Source of the DNA: Peptococcaceae bacterium CEB3
GTDB taxonomy: Bacteria > Bacillota > Desulfitobacteriia > Desulfitobacteriales > Desulfitobacteriaceae
Reading direction: 5' to 3'
DNA length: 54,682 nt
Assembly: GCA_001029295.1 (NCBI GenBank)
Contig: LDXJ01000037.1
Coordinates: forward strand, 263-54,944
Positions 23,208 to 31,799 of the stretch are shown here, one piece after another. The notes beneath the pieces were generated by a model. It was not told where the DNA came from. It did not search any database and worked only from the letters and a program-made list of their open reading frames with translations. Made by a program: the position numbers and the translations under genes. Every line of letters begins with the position of its first letter. Positions within the stretch are counted from its first letter, which is position 1.

Positions 23208-23655
23208 CCCGCCCAATCCCGGGATGACCCCGCCAGGGGTTCACCATCCGGGTTCTGAGATACATCCGAGTTCCAAGACCAATCCAGGTTCCCAGACCAA
23301 TCCGGGTTCCGAGATCCATCAGGGTTTCCGGATCAATCCCGATCCCCAGATCAAATGGTTCGATTCTTTTACCAAAGCCATGCTCACCGTCATGTTTGTC
23401 CTTTTGCTCTTTATCTTTGGAGCGGGCAAATATATGGACAGCCATAAAATGTCCGGGGGCGGAACGGACGATGTGGTCAACAATTTGGCTTCCGCCGTTT
23501 CACATACTCAGCATCATCCCTTTGTCGACCTGCCCGGGGATGCTCAGGTCGGGGCTTTTTCCGTGGCCAACTTTTTTGCCGGGCTGATCGTCGGCCACCA
23601 CTGGGAGAAGCTGTTCGGGAAGTCCAAGCGTGACGAAGACGAGGCAGAGGTGTAG
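23191..23655 (+). CDS. CbiN-like/PDGLE-type accessory subunit with hexapeptide repeat tail
   Basis: 154 residues in the cbiN position. Residues 10-52 are an unusual hydrophilic tail built of six-residue units (HPGSEI, HPSSKT, NPGSQT, NPGSEI, HQGFRI, NPDPQI). Then comes one clear helix (AMLTVMFVLLLFIFGAGKYM) and a second, weaker one (FSVANFFAGLIVGHHWEKLF), with HPFVDLPGDAQVG between them. CbiN normally has two helices and no such tail. It should help CbiM take up cobalt. Homology to CbiN is by position and topology, not clear sequence. Confidence 0.7.
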   Translation: MPSASNPPNPGMTPPGVHHPGSEIHPSSKTNPGSQTNPGSEIHQGFRINPDPQIKWFDSFTKAMLTVMFVLLLFIFGAGKYMDSHKMSGGGTDDVVNNLASAVSHTQHHPFVDLPGDAQVGAFSVANFFAGLIVGHHWEKLFGKSKRDEDEAEV

Positions 23656-23660
23656 TGACA

Positions 23661-24443
23661 ATGGAATTGGCGGTTTTGGATAAGATTGCTTCTGCCGACA
23701 GTCCCATGCACCGCTGGGACGGCAGGGTAAAGACGGTCTTGTACCTCCTGGCCATCATCGTGGCGACGGTTCTCACGCGCTGGTATCTGGTGGCGGGTCT
23801 CTGGCTCATGGCTTTGGCTTCTTACCGCAGCCTCAACCTGCCTTGGCGGCATCTTCTCCTCCGCCTCTCTCTGCCCTTCGGAATCGCCTGGCTGGTTTTT
23901 TTCAGCTTGATTTTTACGAACGGCAGCCACGCTTTATTTGCCGTTTCTCTGGGACCGTTGACTCTGACAGCGTACAGGGAGGGCCTGGCGCTGGGTTTTC
24001 TCATCCTGCTCCGGATCATGACAGCCGTCACGCTGGGCAGTGTCCTGTCACTAGGCACTCCTATGATTGAAATTCTGGAAACCCTGCGATTGTGCAAGGT
24101 TCCGAACTTAATGGTTGACCTGGCCGCCATGATGTACCGCTACATTTTTATCATCGCGGAGACCGGGCAGAGCATGCGCAGGGCACAGGTGAGCCGGATG
24201 GGTGACAGCGGTTCCTGGTGGCAGCGAGCCCGGGACGTGGGCAAAGTGGCCGCCTATGTCTTGACAAAATCACTGGATCGCAGTATTCGCATCTACAAGG
24301 CCATGCTCTGCCGGGGCTATGAAGAGAACAGCAAAGGGGCGGATTTTTTCACGGCTCCGGTTCCCGCCGGCGATTTGCGGGCCGGTCTTGTGGGCGGCGG
24401 ATTGCTGGTGCTGTTGGTGGGCCTGAATCTGGCGTTGGCCTGA
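23661..24443 (+). CDS. cbiQ: Cobalt ECF transporter transmembrane subunit CbiQ
   Basis: 260 residues. SPMHRWDGRVKTVLYLLAII at the N-terminus, LLLRLSLPFGIAWLVFFSL and the coupling-helix region MYRYIFIIAETGQSMRRAQ are typical of EcfT/CbiQ; the Ala-Arg-Gly-like motif near the end is MLCRGYEENS. I prefer the ATG at 23661 (AGAGGT 8 bp upstream) to a GTG that overlaps the previous stop. It couples ATP hydrolysis by CbiO to CbiM. Confidence 0.93.
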   Translation: MELAVLDKIASADSPMHRWDGRVKTVLYLLAIIVATVLTRWYLVAGLWLMALASYRSLNLPWRHLLLRLSLPFGIAWLVFFSLIFTNGSHALFAVSLGPLTLTAYREGLALGFLILLRIMTAVTLGSVLSLGTPMIEILETLRLCKVPNLMVDLAAMMYRYIFIIAETGQSMRRAQVSRMGDSGSWWQRARDVGKVAAYVLTKSLDRSIRIYKAMLCRGYEENSKGADFFTAPVPAGDLRAGLVGGGLLVLLVGLNLALA

Positions 24444-24481
24444 TCCCGGCGGGAAAGCCGGAAGAGAAAGGAATTGTATTC

Positions 24482-25330
24482 ATGGCTCTTATTGAGGTAG
24501 CGAGAGTCGACTATATCTATGCAGACGGACAGCGGGCGCTGAAAAATGTCAGCCTGAAGATTGAACGGGGGGAGCGGGTGGCTGTTCTGGGCCCCAACGG
24601 GGCGGGTAAATCTACCCTCTTTCAGTTGTTCAACGGCCTCCTGAGTCCAAGCAGCGGCGACGTTCAGGTTAAAGGCCTGCCGGTACGGAGGGAGAATTGG
24701 GCGGAAATCCGCCGCAGGGTAGGGATGGTCTTTCAGGACCCGGATGATCAACTCTTCAATTCCACCGTTCGGCAGGAGATCGCCTATGGCCTGTTGAACA
24801 TGCGGGTGTCGGGGGAAGCTTTGGAAGATGCCGTGAGTTGGGCGCTGGAGGTGGTCGGCCTCAATGGCTATGGCAGCAAAAGCCCCCACAATTTGAGCGG
24901 GGGCGAGAAGAAAAGAGTCGCTTTGGCCAGTGTCCTGGCCATGCGGCCCGAGGTTTTGGTACTCGACGAGCCTACGGCCGCTCTGGATCCCAGGGGAGTG
25001 GCCAGGCTCATCCGGCTTCTCAATTCTATCAATCGTGAGCTGGGAATCACCCTCATTTTTGCCACTCATGACGTGGACATCGTTCCTCTCCTAGCAGATC
25101 GAATTTATCTCTTGAGTCAGGGAGAAATCCTCCTGGGAGGAACGACGGCAGAAGTCTTCCGCCGGAAAGAACTAATCCGGCAGGTGGACCTGCGCTTGCC
25201 CCGAGTGGCCCATCTGGTGGAATTGCTGGAACGCGACGGGGTGTGCGCTTCCGCGGACCTCCCGCTCACGATTGGCCGGGCGAAAGGGCTTTTGGCAGGG
25301 CAGCTGCGGGGAAGCCGGAGTCAGCCCTAG
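24482..25330 (+). CDS. cbiO: Cobalt ECF transporter ATPase CbiO
   Basis: 282 residues of an ECF-type ABC ATPase: Walker A GPNGAGKST, Q-loop MVFQDPDDQLFNSTV, signature NLSGGEKKRVALA, Walker B VLVLDEPTAALD and H-loop IFATHDVDIV. The DPDDQLF stretch is typical of EcfA/CbiO. AGAAAGGA lies before the ATG. The stop overlaps the convergent rarA stop by four bases, so there is no room for separate terminators. Confidence 0.95.
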   Translation: MALIEVARVDYIYADGQRALKNVSLKIERGERVAVLGPNGAGKSTLFQLFNGLLSPSSGDVQVKGLPVRRENWAEIRRRVGMVFQDPDDQLFNSTVRQEIAYGLLNMRVSGEALEDAVSWALEVVGLNGYGSKSPHNLSGGEKKRVALASVLAMRPEVLVLDEPTAALDPRGVARLIRLLNSINRELGITLIFATHDVDIVPLLADRIYLLSQGEILLGGTTAEVFRRKELIRQVDLRLPRVAHLVELLERDGVCASADLPLTIGRAKGLLAGQLRGSRSQP

Positions 25331-26643
25331 TACTCTTTTTCAGAGTACGGCTTTTTTCCGGGGTGCAGAAAGGTATCTTGACCGATGCCCGAGGGTGTGA
25401 AGAAAGTCGCGTTGTCCGCTTGGGTGGGCAGGTAAGTCTGGCTCACCCAGTGTCCGGGGTAGGAATGGGGATAGAGATATCCCTCTCCGTGCCCCATTTT
25501 TTTAGCTCCGGGATACTGGGCATCGCGCAGATGAGGAGGAACATTTCCGGTGGGATGGGTTTTCACATAAGCCAAAGCCTTATCTATAGAGGCGACGACA
25601 CTGTTGCTCTTGGGAGAGGTGGCGATGGCCAGCACGGCTTGGGCCATGGGAATGCGCGCTTCGGGCAGACCCACCCATTCGAGAGCGTTGGCGGCCGCCT
25701 GGGCTTGCAGCATGGCCATGGGGTTGGCTAAACCGACATCTTCCGAGGCGTGGATGATGATCCTGCGCATGAGAAAACGTGGATCCTCTCCGGCCGTAAG
25801 CAGTACGGCAAACCAGTAGAGAGCCGCATCGGGGTCGGAGCCGCGCATGCTTTTGATAAGGGCAGAGATCAAGTCATAATGATTGTCTCCCGCCTTGTCG
25901 TAGCGGACGGCCCTTTGTTGGATCGAGTCTTCGGCGATTTGAAAATCGATCAGGCGGACCCCGTTTGTGGGCGGGGTGGTGAGAACCGACAGTTCCAGAG
26001 CGTTTAACGCCCGCCGCAGATCCCCGTTGGCATAATTAAGCCAGTGTTCCCAGGCTGGGGGTTGAACATCCACCTGAAAGTGGCCCAGACCGCGTTCCGG
26101 ATCTCTCAGAGCTCTTTCTAAACCCAGACGAATTTCGGCATCCGTTAAGGTCTCCAGCTTGAAAAGACCTGAACGGCTGAGCAGGGCCGAATTTATCTCG
26201 AAAAAGGGGTTTTCGGTGGTGGCTCCGATAAAAGTGATGATGCCGTTTTCCACGGCGGGCAGGAGCGCGTCTTGTTGACCCTTATTGAAGCGGTGAACCT
26301 CATCACAGAAGACCAAAGTGCGCCGGCCGTAGAGGTGCAGCTGCTCCGCGGCTTGTTGAATGATCTCTCTAATCTCTTTGATCCCGGCCGCCACGGCATT
26401 GAGACGGACAAAATCCGCTTGGGTCGTATTGGCAATGACCTGGGCCAAAGAGGTTTTCCCGCTGCCGGGAGGTCCGTAGAGGATGAGGGAGGAGACGCGG
26501 TCCGCTTCGATAGCCCGGCGGAGAAGTTTGCCCGGAGCGAGGATATGGCTTTGTCCCAGATACTCGGCCAGCGTCCGGGGGCGCATACGCTCGGCTAGGG
26601 GGGCGACCTGATTCTGATCGAAAGCGGCAGAAAAGAGATCCAT
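25327..26643 (-). CDS. rarA: Replication-associated recombination protein RarA (MgsA), full-length copy
   Basis: 438 residues, the usual length. AAA+ clamp-loader-like ATPase: LAEYLGQSHILAPGKLLRRA, Walker A LYGPPGSGKTSLA, Walker B LVFCDEVHRFNKGQQDALLP, sensor IGATTENPFFEIN, and the C-terminal tetramer domain ending HLRDAQYPGAKKMGHGEGYL. It acts at stalled forks. Residues 1-362 are repeated almost exactly at 32628-33722. This copy alone has the complete C-terminus. Confidence 0.96.
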   Translation of the reverse strand: MDLFSAAFDQNQVAPLAERMRPRTLAEYLGQSHILAPGKLLRRAIEADRVSSLILYGPPGSGKTSLAQVIANTTQADFVRLNAVAAGIKEIREIIQQAAEQLHLYGRRTLVFCDEVHRFNKGQQDALLPAVENGIITFIGATTENPFFEINSALLSRSGLFKLETLTDAEIRLGLERALRDPERGLGHFQVDVQPPAWEHWLNYANGDLRRALNALELSVLTTPPTNGVRLIDFQIAEDSIQQRAVRYDKAGDNHYDLISALIKSMRGSDPDAALYWFAVLLTAGEDPRFLMRRIIIHASEDVGLANPMAMLQAQAAANALEWVGLPEARIPMAQAVLAIATSPKSNSVVASIDKALAYVKTHPTGNVPPHLRDAQYPGAKKMGHGEGYLYPHSYPGHWVSQTYLPTQADNATFFTPSGIGQDTFLHPGKKPYSEKEY

Positions 26644-26659
26644 GGCGTGATAGCTCCTT
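25556..26659 (-). repeat. Direct repeat A (rarA, 1.1 kb)
   Basis: About 1,100 bp matching 32636-33738 in the same orientation with only a handful of differences that I can see (for example TATAGAGGC versus TATGGCAGC, and AAGTGGCC versus AAGCGGCC). The match starts at GGGTTTTCACATAAGCC inside the gene and stops about 16 bp upstream of the start codon. Weaker similarity (CAAGTATAGCTTTCCCGG) resumes near 26780. Confidence 0.95.
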
Positions 26660-26991
26660 ACCTTTGTATAAGTTTCTGTTATATAGATTGATGTAGGCCG
26701 TTGACACGGGCCATATTAGACATACACCACACATAGGAAATGTAAATGTAAATGGTGGTTTAGATTTTGTGCCTCGTGCCAAGTATAGCTTTCCCGGTGT
26801 CCGGACGCAAGCCAGATTGGCGATGAGATGTCGGTTTACCCAGTCGTGAGATTCCCACTTCTACAAGCTTCTACACCAATTTCTTTTCGATTGTTGCAGG
26901 AAGCAGCAAGAACAGCGTCGAAAGCCAATAACAGCGTCTAACAGTGTCGAAAGCATGAGAAAGAGGTTTCGCGGGAGAGGAGAGGAACCCT
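26660..26991. other. Gap between divergent rarA and the HTH-TPR regulator
   Basis: No gene seen. It contains three direct repeats of AACAGCGTC(GAAAGC) at 26911-26925, 26930-26938 and 26940-26954, just upstream of the regulator; they could be autoregulatory sites. The rarA-side part shares words with the region upstream of the second rarA. Confidence 0.5.
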
Positions 26992-28302
26992 GTGAAAGGC
27001 ACGGCTCTAAAGGCTTACCTGGAAAAGAAAAATATTCGCCCGTCAACGTTGGCGAAAGAGTGCCAAATAGACAAGAGCTACCTGAGCAGACTTCTCAGTG
27101 GTCAACGTTCCAATCCCCGTTTGCGGGTATTGCGGCGTCTGGCGGCTAAACTGGGTTTATCTGCGGCTGTGGTGCAGGAGCTCCTCGAAACCGGCTATGA
27201 GGCTTATGTGTCGGAGAACTTCCCAGAGGTGTTGGCGGAACGGGCTTCTCAAGAACGGTTTTTCAACTGCTTGCAACAAGTGCTGGATGCTTCGGACGAC
27301 AGTGAGATTGCCAAGGTGGCGGATCTCACGGAGATTATCCGTGAGGGGGTCCTTGACAGCTTTCCCATGAAGAAATGTTTTCTACGCTGGTACGAGGCCT
27401 ATGCTTTGACATTCCAAGACCAATTTGCCACCGCCATTCCGCTATTCATTGAAGCGGCGGGATTCAGTCCCAGGTATGATGTTGAGAGGCGCTTTAAAGC
27501 GAAGGTGCTCTTAGGTTTAGGTACAGCTTATCTGGCCAGAGGGGAGTACCGCCAAAGTGTTCGGTTTTTTCGGGAGAGCTTGCTTTTTTGGAACAAGGGG
27601 TTTCAAGTAGGTCGGGTGTATATGAATCTGGGTACACTTTACAGAAGGTGTGGCAGCTACGAACGTTCTGTCGACGCATATGAGAGAGCCTATGAATGTG
27701 GCGCCGCTGTCATTAAGCTATATACCATTTCCGGGCTAATTCAAGTTTCCCTCGACAAAAAGGACTATAATGTCGCCAGAAAGTGGGTTATGAGAGGATA
27801 TAGCCAAGCGAAAAGGACGGGCGCCCCACGAGGCAAGAGCGACCTCTACTGCAATATTGCCGAGTATTATCTGGCAAGCGAAAAATTGCACCGGGCAGAC
27901 TTTTTTTTCCGAAAGGCAATTTTCTTTGCGGACAATTCCGGCAGCATCAGAACAAAACAATGGGCTGAGGTGGAGCTCGCTGTACTCCTTTTAAGAAGAG
28001 GTTTAGTAATGGAATTTCAGGACATGGTCCGGAAGCTGGAGTCCGAACTATCAGGCCGAGAGGATGTCCTACTGATTGGGAAGCATTTGAATGCCAAGGG
28101 CAGGCGCTGTCTCGAACGACGCGAGTACGCGAGCGCGGCTGGCATAGCTCAAAAAGCCTATGCGCTTGTAAATTCCAGCGCTTCTTCGGAAGCCAAAGAG
28201 TGCTGCACAATACTTTACAAAGCGTACAAGGCCCTACGTGAACCTGGAGCGGCGGCCTTTTACTTAAAAGAAATCAAAAAACATGAAGGGGTGGAAAGCT
28301 AG
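26992..28302 (+). CDS. HTH-TPR regulator, RRNPP/NprR-like
   Basis: 436 residues. Residues 1-60 are an Xre-type helix-turn-helix (TLAKECQIDKSYLSRLLSGQ RSNP region). From about residue 100 on there are repeated TPR-like helical pairs (FKAKVLLGLGTAYLARGEYR, RVYMNLGTLYRRCGSYERS, YCNIAEYYLASEKLHRADFF). The length and layout fit NprR-class regulators, which bind secreted peptides after re-import. A small exported peptide gene follows in the same orientation, the classic receptor-propeptide arrangement. GAGAGGAGAGG precedes the GTG start. It probably controls the downstream secretion genes. Confidence 0.8.
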   Translation: MKGTALKAYLEKKNIRPSTLAKECQIDKSYLSRLLSGQRSNPRLRVLRRLAAKLGLSAAVVQELLETGYEAYVSENFPEVLAERASQERFFNCLQQVLDASDDSEIAKVADLTEIIREGVLDSFPMKKCFLRWYEAYALTFQDQFATAIPLFIEAAGFSPRYDVERRFKAKVLLGLGTAYLARGEYRQSVRFFRESLLFWNKGFQVGRVYMNLGTLYRRCGSYERSVDAYERAYECGAAVIKLYTISGLIQVSLDKKDYNVARKWVMRGYSQAKRTGAPRGKSDLYCNIAEYYLASEKLHRADFFFRKAIFFADNSGSIRTKQWAEVELAVLLLRRGLVMEFQDMVRKLESELSGREDVLLIGKHLNAKGRRCLERREYASAAGIAQKAYALVNSSASSEAKECCTILYKAYKALREPGAAAFYLKEIKKHEGVES

Positions 28303-28325
28303 TGGGGTATGGAAAACAATGGTAC

Positions 28326-28353
28326 TTTTGTCGACTAGACAACGCCGACAAAA
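28326..28353 (+). promoter_or_regulatory. 8-bp dyad upstream of the peptide gene
   Basis: TTTTGTCG-N12-CGACAAAA is a perfect inverted repeat between the regulator stop and the peptide gene. A possible promoter, TTACAC-N18-TATGAT (28371-28400), lies just downstream, so the dyad is well placed for an activator site. Confidence 0.5.
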
Positions 28354-28454
28354 TACGACATTTATACACGTTACACAATACTCGGACTTTTTGATATGAT
28401 CCGTTTAGAGTTAGATCAAGGAGAAAATCTTACAAGGAAGGAGGGTGAGGTAGC

Positions 28455-28613
28455 GTGAGAAAGGTATTGTGGAGTGCGTTATTAGCAGGAATTCTTCTGA
28501 CCATTACCTTCCGGGTTAATCCAAATCTAAATCCGATGCATTCTGCGACCTCCGTAATCAATATGGCACAAGGTACGGTCCCCAGCCCCAATATTGATCC
28601 GATCGAAGCCTAA
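28455..28613 (+). CDS. 52-residue exported peptide, candidate signalling propeptide
   Basis: GTG start with GGAGG upstream. MRKVLWSALLAGILLTITF is a signal-like segment (positively charged, then hydrophobic); the remainder (NPNLNPMHSATSVINMAQGT then VPSPNIDPIEA) is polar with a possible AQG cleavage region. Size, export signal and position directly after an HTH-TPR gene match Phr/NprX/PapR propeptides, whose C-terminal 5-8 residues are the signal. A role as a small toxin or bacteriocin cannot be excluded. No family assignment is possible by eye. Confidence 0.6.
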   Translation: MRKVLWSALLAGILLTITFRVNPNLNPMHSATSVINMAQGTVPSPNIDPIEA

Positions 28614-28866
28614 AACATTGGGGCTTTATAGATTTGAACGTCCACAGGTGTTGGCGGCTCCCACAAGCTGGCTTGAAAAGGAGGGTAGACGTGGAGAATG
28701 CTACCAGGCGCATGAAGATGGAGCCGCATCCCACGAGAGCGGATCCTTGCCGCAGCGTCGCTTACTGAAGCGTCTTAATCAAGGATCCCATCCATGTCAG
28801 ATCTATCCAAGCCATTCTTCTCGGTTGCGAAGTTTTCGCAGATGACATGATTAATATCACTGACGA
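28614..28866 (+). other. Leader/spacer with nested inverted repeat
   Basis: No gene is convincing here. GGATCCTTG (28741-28749) and CAAGGATCC (28780-28788) pair around an inner CGCTT-ACTG-AAGCG hairpin. There is no U-run. It may end the peptide transcript or be a regulatory RNA structure. Confidence 0.45.
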
Positions 28867-28895
28867 TTGAAAAGCTGGCCAGCTTTCAATATAAT
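28867..28895 (+). promoter_or_regulatory. Consensus promoter with palindromic operator in the spacer
   Basis: TTGAAA (28867-28872), exactly 17 bp, TATAAT (28890-28895). The -35 box and the whole spacer form a near-perfect palindrome, TTGAAA(A)GCTGG/CCAGCTTTCAA (28867-28889). A protein bound there would directly control the secreted-protein gene that begins 26 bp downstream; the HTH-TPR regulator is the obvious candidate. Confidence 0.75.
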
Positions 28896-28920
28896 ATGTT
28901 TAAGAAGTGAGGTAGTGGAA

Positions 28921-29310
28921 ATGAAGACCTTGCGTAGGAAATTGTTGGTTGGCGTCCTAGGTGTTTGTCTGCCAATGTTAATGGCAAGCACCGCTCTAGC
29001 CATCGGTGACACTAGTTTCAGTGTAAGCGTCCCTGGACATGGAAATTGGACAAACATTCCTGCACTTACAGGAACAGTATCACATCAGGGATATGCTCAG
29101 GTTACTTCTAGTCCAGCAAGCAGTGAGCCTTTTAATTTCTCGTTATGGACACAAGGGGGGGTAAAGTTGGTTGACTGGCTTACATTAAACCCCGGCTATG
29201 GGTATCAATGGTCAAACGTTCCCGACACCAACGGTGATAATGTCGTCTTCAAGGTAGGCACTGGGGTTTTGTATGGTCCTGGGACAGCATCCGGAGATGG
29301 GTGGTTCTGA
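28921..29310 (+). CDS. Secreted 129-residue protein, bacteriocin-like or DUF2712-like cargo
   Basis: N-terminal MKTLRRKLLVGVLGVCLPML then MASTALA is a clear Sec signal peptide with an AxA site, giving a mature chain of about 102 residues. This part has no Cys, is rich in Gly, Ser, Thr, Trp and Asn (VSVPGHGNWTNIPALTGTVS; LNPGYGYQWSNVPDTNGDN) and looks all-beta. The gene sits before an ABC operon, as seen for DUF2712 proteins and some bacteriocins, but I do not recognise its family. RBS GTGAGGTAG precedes the ATG. Its promoter has an operator-like palindrome. Confidence 0.75.
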   Translation: MKTLRRKLLVGVLGVCLPMLMASTALAIGDTSFSVSVPGHGNWTNIPALTGTVSHQGYAQVTSSPASSEPFNFSLWTQGGVKLVDWLTLNPGYGYQWSNVPDTNGDNVVFKVGTGVLYGPGTASGDGWF

Positions 29311-29329
29311 GTTCTAAGCCCGATGTTTT

Positions 29330-29353
29330 AGAGGGGGGCGGCCGCCCCCCTCT
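29330..29353 (+). terminator. Perfect 24-nt GC palindrome between cargo and ABC genes
   Basis: AGAGGGGGGCGG and its complement directly adjoin, flanked by TTTT and GAAAA. No U-run follows on the plus strand. It probably attenuates read-through or protects the 3' end, so that the secreted protein is made in excess over the transporter. Confidence 0.6.
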
Positions 29354-29370
29354 GAAAAGCATATTGTGAA

Positions 29371-30276
29371 ATGGTATGGAGGAGTGTGACGGAGTTGCTG
29401 AGATCTGAATTGTATCGTGCCTTCCATAGGAAGTGGACTTTAATTGCCTTTGCTCTCGGGTTACTGGTAGTCGTGATTGGTTACATAGCTGTCCAAGTGG
29501 GTCCTCTGTCCTTCGGCGTTAGTCTGCATGAGTATAATGCGTGGTATGTTTTCCTGCAAGTCTTTGGAATGAATTTCAATTCAATTTGGGGATTGACCGT
29601 GCCCCTCTTGGCGGCGTTGCCGTTCGGAGACACTCTTATTTACGATATGAATCATGGCTTTGAAGTGCCACTGCTGATGCGCATCGGAAAGAGACGATAT
29701 TTCTTGACGAAGTGGTTGGCAAATATCATCGTGATTGCGTGTGTTTTTGGTGCGGTGCTATCATGCTCTTTGCTCCTGGCTCTCCTCTGGAGACGGGATA
29801 CGGTACTGCCAGTGGTATTGCCTCCCCTGATTGGTGATCACATTCCATCCGGACTTAAGCCGGGTATTGGCGTGTTCGCTTCAAGCTATCAGCCGCATGT
29901 TTTAAGTGGTCTGTTCTGGGCACATCCTGGTCTGTATTCCCTGCTGGCCCTACTCATTGGCATTCTGGTTACAATATCTATTGGCAGTCTTACCATAGGG
30001 GCGTCCTTCTGGTTTAAAAATAGGTATTTGATATTGAGCACTCCTTTTATATTCTACATGGTGTTAAACGTGGTACTCCAATTTCTGGGCCTCTATCTTT
30101 GGGTACCGTTCCTTATGGCAGCTGGATATCTCAACGCGCATAATTCGATTGGGTCAACGGTTGCCTATTGGAGCGTCATACTCTTGTTTTCGTTAATCTT
30201 GGTACCCCTTGGAGCCACGAGATACGGTAAATCTGAGTTCACTGCTAAGGTTTCCATCGATGAAAAAGAAGGATAA
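29371..30276 (+). CDS. ABC-2-type permease of the peptide-export module
   Basis: 301 residues with about six membrane helices (TLIAFALGLLVVVIGYIAVQ, LANIIVIACVFGAVLSCSLL, LYSLLALLIGILVTISIGSL). RTGKRRYF-like loop MRIGKRRYFLTKWLAN after helix 2 is usual in ABC-2 permeases of bacteriocin-immunity type. The ATG at 29371 lacks an RBS; GGAGG lies close before a GTG at 29386, so the start is uncertain. It begins a four-gene transporter operon. Confidence 0.8.
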   Translation: MVWRSVTELLRSELYRAFHRKWTLIAFALGLLVVVIGYIAVQVGPLSFGVSLHEYNAWYVFLQVFGMNFNSIWGLTVPLLAALPFGDTLIYDMNHGFEVPLLMRIGKRRYFLTKWLANIIVIACVFGAVLSCSLLLALLWRRDTVLPVVLPPLIGDHIPSGLKPGIGVFASSYQPHVLSGLFWAHPGLYSLLALLIGILVTISIGSLTIGASFWFKNRYLILSTPFIFYMVLNVVLQFLGLYLWVPFLMAAGYLNAHNSIGSTVAYWSVILLFSLILVPLGATRYGKSEFTAKVSIDEKEG

Positions 30277-30308
30277 GGTAAGAAGAATAAGGGACGGAGG
30301 TTACTGGT

Positions 30309-30989
30309 ATGAGGGCGGTAGAACTAAGCGACCTGCACAAATCGATCAAAAAGAATAAGGTGCTAAAGGGTGTGAATTTACTAGCGAATACGTCCGAGGT
30401 CATCGGAATCATGGGAACCAACGGCTGTGGCAAGACGACGCTATTGCGAATCATCTGCGGATTGACCTCGATCGATCGAGGTGTTGTCAACGTCTTGGGG
30501 CAGAACATTGGACCAACATCCACTCTTCCAGAGGGCATTGGGGTCGTATTTGATCCCCCCGGATTATTGGCGGACTTGACCGGATTGCAGAATCTAATAG
30601 TAATCGCGAAGATCCGAAATATCATGAAAACATCCGCCCTGAGGCAACTCCTGGTCAAAGTGGGCTTGAATCCGGACGACAAACGCAGCGTCTCAAAATA
30701 CTCTCAGGGGATGAGAAAACGATTGGGGCTGGCGATCTCCATGATGGAGGATCCGCGTCTTGTTTTGATGGACGAACCAACGAATGGTCTGGATCGAAGT
30801 GGGATTGCGGAACTTCGAGGGTGGATTTCGGAATTAAAATCAAGTGGTACTTGTGTAGTGATTGTCGGACACTATATAGAAGAAATGACTGCGGTCTGTG
30901 ATAGGATCTACACGATGGATGACGGTAGACTCAGCCAAAGTTCCGGCGCATCCTCCCGTACGGAACCTGCCAGCCCTACGATTCGTTAG
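30309..30989 (+). CDS. ABC transporter ATPase of the peptide-export module
   Basis: 226 residues. Walker A GTNGCGKTT, signature KYSQGMRKRLGLA, Walker B LVLMDEPTNGLD, H-loop VIVGHYIEE. The Q-loop reads VVFDPPGLL with Asp in place of Gln, as in lantibiotic-type and bacitracin-type exporters where acidic residues occur (family knowledge). The last 15 residues are polar (SQSSGASSRTEP). It is the only ATPase in the operon and must serve all three permeases. GGGACGGAGG lies before the ATG. Confidence 0.92.
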   Translation: MRAVELSDLHKSIKKNKVLKGVNLLANTSEVIGIMGTNGCGKTTLLRIICGLTSIDRGVVNVLGQNIGPTSTLPEGIGVVFDPPGLLADLTGLQNLIVIAKIRNIMKTSALRQLLVKVGLNPDDKRSVSKYSQGMRKRLGLAISMMEDPRLVLMDEPTNGLDRSGIAELRGWISELKSSGTCVVIVGHYIEEMTAVCDRIYTMDDGRLSQSSGASSRTEPASPTIR

Positions 30990-31064
30990 AATATGATGGG
31001 CTAATTTGCCTTTGGGAAGTCGTGTCTTGGCAACAAGGGGAAGGCGGGAGGAGTTTGAATTATT

Positions 31065-31799
31065 ATGCTTCTGGAACTCGTACTGTGGAATATTGCAAGA
31101 ACTGTAAAGCGGTGGCGGTGGATCGTCGGCTTAATCATCATCTTAGTTTCTGTCAGTACTGTTTTTTCTAGTGCTACCCTGGGTGTTTACGCACTTGGAC
31201 TTGTTAACACGCTCACGCTCACACAGGTCATCATGCTCTTTATAGCGCAGAGAGAAGTATACGTCCGGGGTGCCGTCCACGTCTTTCTCCGAGTGAGGGC
31301 AAGGCGCCTCTTTTGGTTGGCGCGAGTCTTGAGTACCTGCGTCGTTTCCTATGGCACTGTGTTTTTATTCCTGCTTGGATATATGGTTATTATATCCGCA
31401 TCCCATGGAGCGGTTTTTCCGTCCGGCGCGGACCCGGCCCTGAGTATACTTAATGCCCACAGAATACAGAGCCTATCGTTGATATATAATCTGCTCTCAT
31501 TGGGGTTTGCCTCTGTTCTAGTACTCTTGGACGTTGTGCAATTGTTGCTTGGAAGCGCATTTCTGTCCTACGTGTTCTTCCTTGCCGTGATTTTCCTGTC
31601 AGGAACATCATATGTACTCCCGACTGAACCCCTATCCCATCTTGTTTTCCTGTCCTCCCCTTTCCTAAGGATGTCATTGTTTGTCAACCTGCATTACCAT
31701 GTATCTCCCGCTGCCTCCCTCCTATTTTTCTTTATACTTTTATGTTTGGGCACATTCATAGGTGATTACCTTTTTCTACGAAAGGATTTGGCTCAATAA
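31065..31799 (+). CDS. Membrane permease of the export module, second
   Basis: 244 residues, about six helices (IVGLIIILVSVSTVFSSATL, LSTCVVSYGTVFLFLLGYMV, AASLLFFFILLCLGTFIGDY). It resembles ABC-2 half-transporters but has no named motif. The loop AQREVYVRGAVHVFLRVRAR parallels the charged loop after helix 2 in the first permease. It is directly followed, without a gap, by the next permease. Confidence 0.75.
   Translation: MLLELVLWNIARTVKRWRWIVGLIIILVSVSTVFSSATLGVYALGLVNTLTLTQVIMLFIAQREVYVRGAVHVFLRVRARRLFWLARVLSTCVVSYGTVFLFLLGYMVIISASHGAVFPSGADPALSILNAHRIQSLSLIYNLLSLGFASVLVLLDVVQLLLGSAFLSYVFFLAVIFLSGTSYVLPTEPLSHLVFLSSPFLRMSLFVNLHYHVSPAASLLFFFILLCLGTFIGDYLFLRKDLAQ

Noticed and set aside
24317-25069. 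250-residue minus-strand frame in the cbi operon
   Set aside because: Antisense to cbiQ and cbiO, both with full motifs.
28921-29310. Lactococcin-972-type bacteriocin
   Set aside because: Export genes are similar in kind, but the mature sequence lacks the family's WxYG-like pattern and the module has extra permeases; left unnamed.
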